Counted from the first letter of the stretch, positions 33,353 to 46,467 are shown. The stretch: DNA of 64,000 nt from Whitmania pigra (GCA_021613335.1 JAJTWR010000308.1:3542501-3606500), one strand, 5' to 3'. The notes: generated from the letters alone by a model not told the origin. Made by a program: numbers and translations.

Positions 33353-34811
33353 AATTATTTTATTAATTACAACTTGATTTGTGATTGATATTACTTTCAT
33401 GATCTTTTACCAGAGTGCTGTTATTGTGCCTTGTCAACTTATTGTCCGTCTATTTTATTCATTATGCTACTTTTGCATTTGCTGAGCACAAAGTATAACT
33501 GATGCAACATTACTGTTGCTATTACTATTGCTATTAATTATAATTGTTTCATTAACGTCCTAATCATTTTGTTAATTATTAACATTACTTGTAGCAGTGT
33601 TGGTGGGTGTGTCATGTTGAACAATGACTGAATATGTAATTTGGGTTTTTTTCATTCTGAATTAACCAACTCTTGAATTTCTGAGATTTTCGATGTCTGG
33701 CAACCTACCTCAAGAATAATTATTATGTTTAAATATGAAATAATCCATAATTGTGTTGGTGATTTTCTCTAAATTTGCAATCGTTTCCAGTACTCAAGTC
33801 TTTCTGTTTTTGTTAATCCCTGAAAATGTTTGTTCGTGATGATACATGCTTCTGAATATGCTTATGTTAATAATAGCATTGTCCATTGATAAATGAATGG
33901 AAAACTATAAAATCTCGACGACGCATAGGCTGATTGGTGCGGCATAGCTTGGCCTCCCCCCCATAGGGTTAGTCTGTGAATTGGCTGTTTGTTAGTCAAG
34001 TGAAAGAATTCTTGAATTTAGAGATGTGTGCCTCTTTAGTTTCTGCCTCCATGTCCATTCGCAACCTCATGAAAATTGACTGAAAGGTCTATTTTTTGCG
34101 TTTGTATCCTCTGTGGGCCACATGACGGCTGGTCGATGGCAGGGTGTGGCCTGCATGCCGGACATTGTGCACCATTGGTTTAGAGCTCTTGTCTGAAGTA
34201 GGATGTTCTTGCCTAAGAGTGGCAACAGCTCCACCCTGCTGGTTGCCTAATTGCTGTTTACCTGGTACTTTTCCCTTAACCATCATAGTAACTGCCTGAT
34301 CATAGTCAATGTTCTTGTGATTGACTGACCAATCATCCCATCACCTAATTCCATTTTTAGTAAATATTGAATTGAAAATTTCCCTAAAGCTGTTTCTTGT
34401 TTGCATCCTCTACATGAATTAAAGTTTCTGTTTCACTGAAGCTTAACCTAAAATGCAAAAAATGGATTTGTGAGCTTTTTATGAGTAGTGAGATGGAAGA
34501 ATTTCGTTATTCTTTCAACCATGAAAACTGAAGAACAGAAAAAAATCACTAAACAATTTTTGAGGGGTAAAGTCGGATAAAAGGAAATAATTTTCGGAGG
34601 GATGGTAAATCAGCTAAACCGGTCAAAATAGGCCACCAAAACGGCGTAGCAGTGGAGCCATTCTAAACTTTCGTTGCTTCATACCGGCTGCAGAATGAAT
34701 GTGTACCAGCAATCGTAGTATTTTGCACTTAACACTTTATTGAGTTATCGTTCCACAAAGTTATATACTTCAGTTTAACTTTCATTGTTCAATCATTAGG
34801 TGCTTTGAAGG
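33353..34811. other. Downstream of FDXR, no gene supported
   Basis: FDXR 3' flank. A 65-codon minus-strand frame at 34089-34286 (rich in Q, G, H and K) lies in a stretch of raised GC content that may be an old repeat. No family match. Confidence 0.4.
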
Positions 34812-35249
34812 TTAAATTTCATCCAAAAATTTGAACACGTTGTTGACCAGTTGGCCTTCTGTGAAGGAAATATTATTAGTTCGATTATTTTTAGAGTTCT
34901 TAAACACTCACCATATGTGCCGTCGTTATCTGGGTTTATCAGAGTTTTACTCTTGGTGACTGTCGAACTGGGCATTTCGTGACCTTTTAAAGGATCTTCC
35001 TTCCCAAGATGGGGTAGAACCTAACGCGGGTTTTTATTTTGTGTATTTGAAGATGTGCTGGCAACGTTTATTTATCCTAACCTGATCTGAAATAAAAACA
35101 AAACCATGTTTTGTAGTATGTCCATAATAACTAATAATCAAGATTTGGGGCATACTTAGACGTGGAGCAGCAATGGCGTGTGATCTGTCTGCTTTCAGTG
35201 TTGGCATCCTGCTCCAGGATATTCCAGGAGGTTCATGAATAGTTGCCAT
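34812..35249 (-). CDS. Possible small three-exon gene, unrecognised
   Basis: Three minus-strand pieces look coding: 35249-35156 (ATG; MATIHEPPGISWSRMPTLKA), 35020-34912 (VLPHLGKEDPLKGHEMPSST, donor GTGAGT) and 34858-34812 (EGQLVNNVFKFLDEI, stop). The second and third join in phase. The first ends at GT sites of the wrong phase for the second, so either the first exon is misplaced, or a donor is non-canonical, or the sequence is damaged. The product would be under 100 residues. Function unknown. Confidence 0.35.
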
Positions 35250-36479
35250 ACCGACAGCTTCGAACGATTTTTCGTTTACTTTTGGGTGTTTTAGGAAGCA
35301 TGTTCTTGCTTCAGGGCTTTAAAAAGCAGGTTAGTAAAGATTTAAAGTTGCAGCAAATAGTAAATTTGTTTGAAAATCCTAACCTGAAATATACAAAAAC
35401 AAAAACCACCAGTGATAAGGCAACGGCTAGAAAAACTCCTCCTAATGTGCAACCAATAATTAGTACCGTACTGTCCCCTAAGGTCATTTTATCATTACTC
35501 TTTCAATGAATGATTATAAAATCTAATCTGAGTTTTTGCTTCGGAGAAACACCTCTGAAGAGGCGGTATTCATATTCAGATCTGAAAAGGGAGGTGAAAC
35601 AATTGTAAAGCTGAACAATTTCTTAGCCTAAGTAGGTATCGTTACAACTAGCTAGCCATGAATAACGCTGAATTTTTGGAAAGGCTTTCATTAATTTTAC
35701 CATAGAAAATTCTTTTTGTGCTTATCAGTCCCCTGCAATATAACAATTTTTGACCCGATTGTAAATTAAATGGTGAAGGCAAACCAAAACCTTCTTTAAT
35801 AATAACTTTAAGTGCACAAATTGCCAGAAAACCATTTTTAACATTAAGCTTCGTGACGATGGACTCTGACGTAGTAAATGACGTAGTATCCAATGTTCCC
35901 TCTAATCGTATTTCAATGTACGCGGAAAAGTAGTGTCTGAGCGGCACATGTGCCTGAAAACCTGAATTTTTTCACAAATGTCACCCAAGACAGCAACGAA
36001 ATCAGTATTATTTGAAACTCAGAGTTATGTTTATTCAATTGACTTTCTTAATTTAATATGTGATAAATAAGTATCACTTAAAATACTGCAAATATGCAAT
36101 ATAAACTTCTTGTATATAGTTTACGGTAATGTACACTGTTGTAACTATAATCACTGAAAGTCTGTCTCATCTTACAGTTTAACATAACATAGCATTTTAT
36201 TTATACAAGGTGATTTGAAAGTAATTTCCTATTTTCATATTTATATTAATAATTTATTTGTGAACTATAATTCCTCAAAAATTAATAGAAGATGAAAGTG
36301 TATTGCATGGAGTTTTACTTAAATTGAATTTGATAATTATTATATTGGTGATGATGGCATAATTTATCACTGTTGTATTTGTGTGTCGAAATCAAATTCA
36401 GAAACTCGGGACCAAACGATCCAGAATAACTTTTAATAGAACTGAAATGAAACTGGTACTCGAAGAAAACTCAACTCGA
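35250..36479. other. Intergenic, no gene supported
   Basis: AT-rich. The 88- and 99-codon frames at 35243-35509 and 35648-35947 have no family support. GTTCCCTCTAATCG near 35901 resembles a hAT terminus, but I found no partner. Confidence 0.35.
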
Positions 36480-37040
36480 ACTCGAAACAATAACAAAACT
36501 AAAAGCAGGTCAAAGTTCATAACTTAAATAGTCCGCCAAGTGTACACGCGGACACAACACCTTTCCTCCAAGTTAGAGACCTTTGTCTGATGCATTCTGA
36601 TCTTCTCGAAAGAGTCCGTTCTTCAACAGCGGTCTTGAGATTTTCAGGCTCTGCAAATATCTCTCTTACTTGGTTTCTTGTTCGCAGGAAGGTTGGTTTT
36701 GTCAGATGGCTTGGTCCAATTGTAATCACCTGGATCATTACCTTGATCTGGTACTCACCTGTTTTCTCATGTGGATCTCAGTAAGAACGTTGCTGGAGAC
36801 ACAAGATTTGGAAATTTTTAAGCAAAGCACCTGGGGAAGGCACAAAAGAGTGTCCCGGGGTTGTCTGTCAGGCAATAATTTTAATAATTTGTAAATAGCA
36901 ACATTTTAATTTCATGGTCCTTAGGTGATCCCTGACCAGTTTGAAGACCTTAAACATCGTGGTGTGGTTTTATATTGAGTGTTTTTCGAGAAAGAGTTTT
37001 AGGGCTGAATAAAACGTTTCAAAAGTAATAATAGTAATAC

Positions 37041-37352
<312 letters not shown>

Positions 37353-37690
37353 TTGTGCATAGCGTCAGAGGCGCCTTGCGTTTTCGCTGTCCCATGAAGT
37401 CATGAAGAGGTGAGTCTTCAGGTGACTCTTAAAGAGCTCCTGGGATGGTTGGGCTCTTGCGAGGGGAGGAAATCTGTTCCTGACAGCAGGAGAGACATAC
37501 AAGAAGCCTCTATTTACGAGTGATGACCTATTTACTGGTTGATGAAGATGAATGGCGGAAGATGAACGACGACGAAGAACTGTCGGCAAACTATAAGGTG
37601 ATGGAGATAAGGTGGGCTGAATATCATTAGAGTTTGATATACCATGAGGGCGATTTTTTTTTGTAGATGGGGCATACCGCATCTACATTT
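37353..37690 (-). mobile_element. LINE 3' fragment (end of ORF2 plus 3' tail)
   Basis: The minus-strand frame 37682-37365 ends RGFLYVSPAVRNRFPPLARA, then QELFKSHLKTHLF: the typical end of ORF2 in CR1/L2-like LINEs. The tail GCGCCTCTGACGCTATGCA follows, then (ATT)n. The body is missing: a strongly 5'-truncated copy. Confidence 0.8.
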
Positions 37691-37747
37691 ATTTTTGTTC
37701 AAATTTGTCTATCGTTCAGTAGTTGGCTTTGTGACTCTCCATTATGT

Positions 37748-37792
37748 GTGTCTTTTATTAACGTCCATTTCACGAATAGATGATTAGGACGG
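37748..37792 (-). mobile_element. SINE family A tail fragment
   Basis: TTTATTAACGTCC followed by AGATGATTAGGACGG on the plus strand matches the 3' part of the SINE at 9144-9258. The tRNA-like part is gone. Confidence 0.6.
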
Positions 37793-39875
37793 TAAGACTC
37801 TCCAGTAGCAAGTGGTCTCCTTTAATATTGCAGCAAGAACTTTTGCAGAGCAGCAATGATGCTTTGGATCTTTTAATCGTTTGAATAAATGTCTCCGCTT
37901 ATCCGTTTGTTGCAGGATGGTAAGGAGCGCCTGTTAAGTTCTGAATGTGAATGCACGCGCATCTGTAGCAATTTAAAGGGATACCCAAAATGAGCAAAAT
38001 CCGTCTCTAGCAATTCGATGGTGGTTGAAGCCGTAATTGCTTCGGTTGGATGGATTCACGGATATTTGGAATATAAATTCACTACCACCAGTATGTCCCA
38101 AGAAAGTTAATGGTATGATCAAAGTAGAGACGACTCTAAGGCCTATCTGGGACAGTCCAAGGGAGGTTTGGTTCCTTTGGAAAAGCGTTTTGGTGTTCTT
38201 GGCACAAAGGACATTCACGGCAAGGCTTCTCAATGACTTTGTCAATATTGAATCAATAAACTGCTGAACTTGCCAACTGCTTTGTGCGCTGCTTTCCGAA
38301 ATATCCCAAATGCAGGAGTTGTAATGCCTTCATTTTGCCTCTGGAACTACCACTCTGACCCCATCATTAAACAGCCGCCATCCCAATTAAAAATGTGTTT
38401 CAATTTTTTGTTTTGTCTAATTTCGAGATAAATTTTCATTTGATCATCCTTTATAAAGCGTTATTGTAAAGTGTAGAAATAACTGAGTCTTTCATTGATT
38501 CACTTTCTTCCGACTTTAAACTGGAATGTAACATTTGTCGACTGATTACTTTAATTCTGAACATATTTCAAAATTCCAGCTGCTCCTCTGCTGAATTGAA
38601 ATGAGCATCTATACCCCAAGGTAATCTACTCAGTACATCTGCATTTCCATTTTCTGATGTCTTCCGTTACTCAGTTGTACAGCTGAATTGTTGGAGCTGG
38701 TTAGCTGTATAGCTGGTTAAGAGCTAATTTTGGAGTAGCTTTTCTTAAAACTAATAATGTTTGGAATTAAACAGTCATTGAAACTGTAACCTCAGATTTC
38801 TATTATGTTCATTAGCTGAATTTCGACCAATATCGTCCAATTAAACCACTATTCTTGGTAGATCATGTACGAGTTTGACCTTGATTTCTTGAAGAACGCA
38901 AGAGCTGACACGATTCCAAAAGGCAATCTGGTTTATAGAAATACTCCTCAGATCAAGACGTTTCTGACTTTTGTGAGAAATTTTAAGTTGGTTTTATAGG
39001 CATCTGCCAAGTCCATTATACTGAAATATTGACTTCCTGCTAATTTCCTCATCATATCATCTGGCAAAGGCAGTGTATATCTGTGAAACTCTAGCTGCGA
39101 CCTTCATCACTACCATCATCATCATTAACACCCAAAATATCATTACCAGATTTGCCTTCGAGTCATAATTCAACCCTGACTCAGAATATTACATTTCAAA
39201 CTAATTTCAGCAAAATAACCCATCTCAAAAAAAATTTTTTTCAAGCAATATTTTTTTTAAAGTTGAAGATTTTTCTTCGAGCAATAATTTTATGTTTAAT
39301 TTCTGTAAATGTTTATAAGAAAAGTAAAGCATTGTTATATCTATTATTTCAAATGTAAACAAGAAATCTTAGAAATTACTTACATTGGGGATACTGTTAG
39401 CGAAACATACATTTTTAAGAAGGAAGATTTTGTAGAGTAAGTAGATTTTGAAAAATTAAGGCGCCTTTTCTCACTTTATTAGCTAGCCAATGAATCATTT
39501 TTATTAGAGGTTTATTTCTTTTATGAACGCATTATTTGTCCAACCTTTTTAAGAAGCAAAGAATTACGCTTCTAGTTTCAAGCGTACCAAAATTATTGAT
39601 GGTTAGAGTTCTTGCTAATGTGAGTGGTTATTACAGATCAGGGTCTTCTTAACCACTGCAAAATAATTGTTATGTTGCATGTTAAGTCTTGTTAGCCTCA
39701 CCATCGTAAAAAAAAATAATTATTAGAGTGGCTGTGACAGTTTCGTCTTTGAATATTAAGCTAAATATTACTGTGTGTCGGACTTTATCAATATACATCT
39801 TAGAAAAAAAATTAGATGAAAACATCACATTGTTAACCATTATTTTGCCTTAATCCTGTAAAATTCCTGCTTTAG

Positions 39876-40655
39876 ATGTCTTCAATGCCACAAACTGGAC
39901 ATTCTCATTCTTCTCCATTTCCTCAAATGATGGCACTAAATGCTAGTGGAGGAACTATACCAGAAAGTTCTCCTAATAAAATGACACCTAGTGCAATGTG
40001 CAAGCATGGTCAAGAATTGGTTCAAGACATCACCCAGAAGATGCTCGATATCTTGGGTATATTGAAGACCATGCCGGTTCAAAATTTTGCTTCTGCTTCT
40101 TCTTTGCTAGATTCAACTTCATTGCTAATGTCATGATTTCAAATTTCCAGCTCCCTCCTGTTGTGGAAAGAGGACAGGGACCTGACAAAAAGGCTCGACT
40201 AGAAGATCTGCTTCACAAATCTGAAGCAACTTTTCAGAAACTTCGTTTTATCTACGACTCCACAAACAACATTGCTCGACACGTGGAGCACAACTTTTTA
40301 GAGGTTGTCTTTTTAATTCGACTTTAATTAAGTTGATTGATTAATTGGAAACATATTTATTATACTTGTATTGCTGAAAAACTCATTTGTTATCAATTTG
40401 TTAACAGAGCATTTTAATTCCTGAGGAACTTAGTATGGATGATCCCCAATCATCTGAACAAATGAGATCAGATGAAGAAAGGAGATTAATTGAGGTTTGT
40501 GGGGTTTGTTTTGTTTTGTAATCAGTTTTTAAGAAAAGCATTTCCTCTTTTAGCAAATCAGACTAAAGAATCAAATCATTAAAGAAACGATTGAAGTCAT
40601 GCGCAAAACAATTTCGAAAACTGACAGCATGCTCTCCTGTAGAAAAATGCTTTAA
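39876..40655 (+). CDS. MED30: Mediator complex subunit 30
   Basis: Four exons: 39876-40076, 40151-40303, 40408-40494 and 40554-40655 (TAA), GT-AG and in phase: 543 bp, 180 residues (human MED30 is 178). Similarity runs over the whole length: a disordered N-terminus, CKHGQELVQDITQKMLDILG, LRFIYDSTNNIARHVEHNFL, LIPEEL, SDEERRLIEQIRLKNQIIKE and an amphipathic C-terminus. MED30 belongs to the metazoan Mediator head and links activators with RNA polymerase II. The ATG follows a TTTAG that could be a splice acceptor, so a 5' UTR intron is possible. The short introns (74 to 104 bp) and conservation suggest an active gene. Confidence 0.92.
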
Positions 40656-41576
40656 TTTCTGTGTAGTTTAGATGACAGTAAAAGTTGTTTTGGATTTTTT
40701 TTTGGAATAAGACATTCTCTTCACAGCAGATTTTGGACCAGTCGCAACAGATAACTTGCATAATCTACTTTCTTTCCGATGAGTTCCAACAAGACATTAC
40801 ATTACACTCTTATCAAGAAACTGGAAGTGAACTATTTTCATTTATGTCTCGGTCTGCAATCACTGAAAACATATCTTAATCTGGCACATGCCAGACATCA
40901 TAACAATCAATCATCTGAACTTCCTTGTTCCCTTGTCTCTTCCCGCAAGCATTCTCGTGTTTATGGTTCAGCATTTTAGCTAGTCAGTTAGCATTAATAT
41001 TAGTAATGGTTTGTTTCAGTCCTACTTCTGCGGCATCAAATTAGGCACTGAAACCCTGACATGGGACCAAGTACTAGAGATTCAATCAGAAGTACTTTAC
41101 GAGTACATTTTTAAGGGTTTTGAATTCGTTTATTTTTTAACCAAGAAACCAAAAGTCAAAAAATTCACAATGCATTCCAAGATAATGTAATTCTCTTCCA
41201 GGAGATAACCTGCTGCAAAATTGTTATTATTATGTTACTGCATTGTGAATTGGCTTTTTCCCATCACTTCAACAAAACCCTAAAACGACTATTATATGCA
41301 GGGGTGTCGCTGGGGGTACGTGTTGTTTGAACTGAACCGAGATGACACCAAAATCTTAATGCTTACCTTCATTAATGTAAACATTTTTTTGATTGTCAGC
41401 TCATCCACTTGAACAACAAAAACAGGTTAGCCTCTACCTAAAAGATAAAAACTGCTGGCAAGCATCCATAAAACTCCAGCAGATGAACTGACTTGAACTT
41501 CTCCTTCAGGTCATAATCTGCTTGTAGGTCAAGCAGCTCTAACTGTATATTCTCTGGGGCTGCACTAAATGGTGAA

Positions 41577-41867
41577 CTAAGTGGTTCCAGGCAAGTCTTG
41601 GAACCTCATTTCAAATTCCACAACCAAGGCATCCAACTGAGCCTTGCACTTGTCAGCCATTTCACCAGAAATGGTTTGCTGTTTCAGTAAGGGGAAATGA
41701 CAAAACCTGTTTTCGCCTGTTTGCCTGGAGAACAGAGAGAGTTTTGCCTGAAATGATTTAACATACACACCATTAACATGCACATACATTTCATATGCAA
41801 ACAAGCTATTGCCCTGAAATTTGACATTCAGTTCAGTCAACTTTTCCATAATGTCAATGGCAAACAT
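41577..41867 (-). pseudogene. hAT-derived (ZBED5/GTF2IRD2-like) transposase fragment
   Basis: 96 codons resembling the middle of the BED-finger hAT family: LTELNVKFQGNSLFAYEMY, KAFQ-type spacing, RFCHFPLLKQQ and EFEMRFQDLP. The frame is lost on both sides and no boundaries were found. A related but separate copy is at 51983-53019. Confidence 0.65.
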
Positions 41868-42199
41868 GAAGTTTGACTTTCACTCTTCATTAATAATGTT
41901 AGTAACAAATAAAATCTTTCATCTACCGAAACATAACTATTTCTTCCTTGAGATCCCACACTCGCCTCAATATCTTGTAAAAAAAAAAGAAAGTATTTTC
42001 AAGGGGCGGCAAGAGCTAAGCGGTGGCATTTTGAGGAATTACGTAATAACTAAAATATTTTAATTAATTTTATTTTAATAATTTTCTCAGATTTCAATTT
42101 GGCATTTGGTATAACGTATCGATGGACGTACAACATGTAAGAGTCACACATCAAAAAATCAGCTGGCCAGGCCCTCATCAGGTCACAGCTGTTCTGACT

Positions 42200-42775
42200 G
42201 GAGATTCGACTTTCTGAAGGAACCGTAATTAATAAAGCAGAAGAACTTATTAAGAATGAAGCTAAGAAATGGCAGGAAATCCTAAATAGATTGCTGGACA
42301 TCGTCATGTTTCTCGCAAAGCAGAACCAGTGGCTCCAGGTTCCTGAAGTCAACGGGAAGACATCCATGATGACAAAGGAGGCAAGGAAAATAGAGGAAAT
42401 GTTGGTACATTTGTTGGTTAAGTATGATCTCGTGCTTCGTGATCGTGAATATTTGGTAAAAGTTAAGCTGGGAATGCAAATCACCACTTCATATCTGTCA
42501 CCAAAAGTTCGAATTGGATTTATGAACATTTTGGCAGAGCGTGAGAGAAAGAAAATGATCGAGCAGATCAAGGAAAGCAAATATTTTTGCATAATTTTCG
42601 ATAGCACTCCTGATATATTTCACAAAAACCAGATGAGTGAAAATGAAGTGAAAGTGGAGAAATCGTTTCTCCGCTTCATCGAGACAAAGAATAAAAGCGC
42701 AGAAAAAATTTCTGGACTGATTTTGAGAGAAATAGAGAATGATGGAATTCATATTGGTAAATGCCGTGGTCTGGC
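42200..42775 (+). pseudogene. hAT (ZMYM-like) transposase N-terminal half
   Basis: Plus-strand frame: NEAKKWQEILNRLLDIVMFL, LVKYDLVLRDREYLVK, SYLSPKVRIGFMNIL and YFCIIFDSTPDIFHKNQMSE, the DSTPD block being the first catalytic region of this TTF-finger hAT family. It stops at 42775, exactly where another element of the same superfamily begins (CAGGGTCGAAC at 42776). The rest of the protein is missing. Confidence 0.8.
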
Positions 42776-44940
42776 AGGGTCGAACTTTTTTCTTTAAAAA
42801 AACGGCCCGGGAATTTTGGTCATAGTGGCCCACTTCATCATTAGTTTCATATAAATTATTTAAATAATTTTATATTTTACTTATTTTAAATTTAATTTTT
42901 ATATATTTTTCTTTAGTTTCTATAATTATTTCATATATAATAATGAAATTTTAAAGTTCAAAAACACTATTTTAAGTTGCAAGAATCTTTTTATTTATTA
43001 CATGTTCAAATTCATAATTAAGCAAAACAACTTTAAGCAGTTAAATAATTCTTAGTTTTAAAACTTAAACATAAGAAACACCAGGTTTTAAAATTCTAAA
43101 ATTTCTACTCACTTTTAACTAGTGTAACAGCTTTTTCATCGCTTCACTAGTCACAGCTAAAACATCAATGATTTCGTTGTTATTGATTCTTGGGAGGAGG
43201 TCCTTCTCACAAGACATCAGCATGAATGATTGTAAAGTTGACTGGCTCAGCAAATTTCTTAATCTGTTCAAAATGTATTTCAATTTTGAAAAAGACATCT
43301 CACAAGCAACACAAATTTGTAACTTGTCTTCCGCCAGCAGACACTTATATAATGGTAAAAGCCTAGTCTCTAACGTGGCTGAAGTTAGCAGATACTCACA
43401 TTTATTTCTTAATGCGAAGATTCAAATTATAATATTTGGAAACTACGTTACAAATGCTTTTTAAAAATGTTCATATCTCAATCAACAGAAGACTTTGTTT
43501 TTTAAATTATTTGAAAAAACATAAATAAAAGTACAGAAATAAAACATTAAGCTTCAGTATTTAAATTTATGTAAATAATAATTTATTTGTGTAGAAATAC
43601 GTAAGTCTAAATATTTATAACATTATTGCACACCCAGAATCATCGCTACTTTCTAATAAACCAAACTTTCAAAATAAACACGGTCTGGAAAAACCACGCA
43701 ACTCGAACTCTACAAATAATCTCGAGAAAATTTATCAACTTTTATTGTGTATAGGGACGAATACAATTGTGATGGCAACATGTAAACTATTTATTGTCAT
43801 TGTTAAATCTCATGAAAATCGCAGTTAATTTAGAGAGCTTGGAGATGACCAGATCATATTGTTCCACATGACTCTTGAGATAGATTTCTGCAAAAATTAT
43901 TTGTAATTTACGTTATCATACAGTTAATATTATGTATATAGTCGAAAAATTGTAGTTACTGAGTAAGAAGACTTGCAAGACATTCCATTAATGGAAGGAC
44001 CTCCGCTTAAGATGTCTCGCGATATTTTAAGCACTTATGTTGTTCCACATCTTTTTCGGCTAATAAGGTATACATATTTGGAAAGTAGAAATCTTAACGA
44101 ACATTTTGATGCACATTTCGTTAGTCGAAAAATTGTAGTTACTGAGTAAGAAGACTTGCAAGACATTCCATTAATGGAAGGACCTCCGCTTAAGATGTCT
44201 CGCGATATTTTAAGCACTTATGTTGTTCCCCAAAATTATCAGCTAATAAGGTATACATATTTGGAAAGTAGAAATCTTAACGAACATTTTGATGCACATT
44301 TCGTTAGTCGAAAAATTGTAGTTACTGAGTAAGAAGACTTGCAAGACATTCCATTAATGGAAGGACCTCCGCTTAAGATGTCTCGCGATATTTTAAGCAC
44401 TTATGTTGTTCCCCAATATTATCAGCTAATAAGGTATACATATTTGGAAAGTAGAAATCTTAACGAACATTTTGATGCACATTTCGTTAGTCGAAAAATT
44501 GTAGTTACTGAGTAAGAAGACTTGCAAGACATTCCATTAATGGAAGGACCTCCGCTTAAGATGTCTCGCGATATTTTAAGCACTTATGTTGTTCCACATC
44601 TTTTTCGGCTAATAAGGTATACATATTTGGAAAGTAGAAATCTTAACGAACATTTTGATGCACATTTCGTTAGTCGAAAAATTGTAGTTACTGAGTAAGA
44701 AGACTTTTGAACGAATTCCTCAAATTTCTAATAACTTCAAAAATTTTAAAATCTTCCGTCAATTGATTTATAAACATTTTTGAAAAGCATTTGAAACGTA
44801 GTTTCCAAATATTATAATTTGAATCTTCGCATTAAGAAATAAATGTGAGTGTCTGCTAACTTCAGCTACGTTAAAGACTAGGTTTTTACCATGATATAAG
44901 TGTCTGCTGGCGGAAGACAAGTAATTTGTAAGCCAGATAC
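42776..44940 (-). mobile_element. Rearranged hAT copy with inverted arms and tandem array
   Basis: Starts at its 3' terminus (CAGGGTCGAAC at 42776, like the terminus in the foldback element). A minus-strand transposase C-terminus follows (43119-43420: CEMSFSKLKYILNRL, FMLMSCEKDLLPRINNNEII). Part of that region (about 43318-43500) is repeated inverted at about 44738-44925, and between the arms lies a 183-bp tandem array. The far end is not defined; I saw no second TGGTCTGG duplication. Confidence 0.65.
43941..44706. repeat. Tandem array of four 183-bp units
   Basis: Units start at 43941, 44124, 44307 and 44490, with a partial fifth at 44673; the period is exactly 183 bp throughout. Units 1 and 4 share CCACATCTTTTTCGGCT, while 2 and 3 share a CCCCAA.ATTATCAGCT variant at the same place. 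Because 183 is divisible by three, one frame reads through every unit with a single stop per unit. Confidence 0.97.
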
Positions 44941-45130
44941 GGAATAACCAAGACTATGCAAATTAACTTCCGGAGAGCAAAATAACAACAAACAATACAT
45001 TTTTTGAAATTTTTTTATTTATTTCTGTAGTTGTTGCTGTTTTCAACTTGTTGCTGTTGGGGTGGTGTAAGACATTTTCAAGTAATTTTACTGATTCGGA
45101 TTGTTGAACGTTATCTGAGACAGTTCGATA

Positions 45131-45290
45131 CTTCCAGTGTTGCCCTAAGTACTCCAAAAAGGTACTTAAGTATAAGTACAAAGTACTTGGAGCTGAAGGT
45201 ACTTATAAGTACAGGTACAAGTACGTTGTAGTCAATGTACTTAAGCATAAATACAAGTATAAGTATAAGTACTTTTGGGGACATTCATTG
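45131..45290. repeat. hAT-terminus-like AAGTACTT-rich stretch
   Basis: Begins with CAGTGTTGCCCTAAGTACTC, then many TAAGTACAAGTAC-type repeats, as seen at the ends of some hAT families. No partner terminus identified. At 45885-45955 a separate stretch matches the end of the nested hAT at 24290-24370. Confidence 0.45.
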
Positions 45291-45299
45291 ATCAGAAAT

Positions 45300-46467
45300 A
45301 ATATTTGTTATATATATTTGCTTCAATTTAATATTTTAATATATAAAATTTTAATTTAAATGTTAAATTAATTTAGCCAAAAGAAAAAAAGGAGTCTATT
45401 GGTGCGTGTTATAATCGTTTGCGTGTTTTATAAGTGATATTTTACATAAATTGGAAAAATTGCGTGTTATATTCGTCCGCGTGTTAAATTCGTCTGCGTG
45501 TTTATTTGGTGAAAATACGGTAATAACTTGATCCATAACCAGTGAACATTGACACGAGATTTATCTTTCGCACTTTCAAGTGGTTGGTTGGCTATAATTC
45601 ATTTTTCTTTCAAAACAGTCTGCACTTCAACGTCGAGATTTCTTTTTTTTTTAGTTCACTGTTTCCAAATTTTGTGAAATTTGTAGCTGCTTGAAAAATA
45701 GAATTAAAATTTCTATCTACTTTGCTTAATTCATTGATAGTCTTGAACCATCTTATAGGCTCGTAGTATATCCCTTCCAGTTGTTTGCAAATATTCCGAT
45801 AATGGCGTTGTGTGTTCAAATATTGTCAAAAATAATTGTGCCGTTAGAATTTCAAAACTTGTCACTAGTGTAAATAAATATGCTCATAGTTATGTTTTGT
45901 TCAATTGTCCAGAAAATTTTATCAAATGTCAACGGAGAAGTAGTTAAAGAAAAACCCCAATCTTAGTTGATTGTATCTCTTGGCAGTTGATAACAATTTC
46001 GTATGCTCCTATTGAATAACTAGGGTAGTGGCTGATTTTGTAAATAGCTTGGGTGAATGAGATTGCGAAAATTATTGCGATTAATTAAACATAAACACCC
46101 TGCTAGCGATTTGTAAGCAGCCTGCTAGCCTTATTCAAATTTGCAGTAATTTTATTTGAATAAGTCTAATTTTAAAGATTTTAAAATAAATACATACATT
46201 TGGCAATTTATATAACCTGGCTCTCAACTTATTCTATTGTTACACTTTATAAAATAACTCTATAGTTTCACTTTTACACCCCCGCAACAAGCAGTGCTTC
46301 GGTTTAAATATAAACACCCTGCTAGCCTTATACAAGTATAAATTTCTGTAAAATTATATAAACGTCATTAATTATAGGTTCCTCTTATTCAACAATTTAT
46401 GCATTAAAGAATTGAAGTGACAGATATTTTGATACATTTGACTGGCTGGTTTTGGACCAAGCTGAAA
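45300..46467. other. Upstream of HHAT, repeats only
   Basis: AT-rich. Contains the small hAT fragment at 45885-45955 and a locally repeated phrase, ATAAACACCCTGCTAGC, near 46090 and 46310. No gene seen. Confidence 0.4.

Noticed and set aside
40985..41300. Possible further MED30 exon after 40655
   Set aside because: MED30 is already complete at 180 residues; the sequence has no matching C-terminal family motif.
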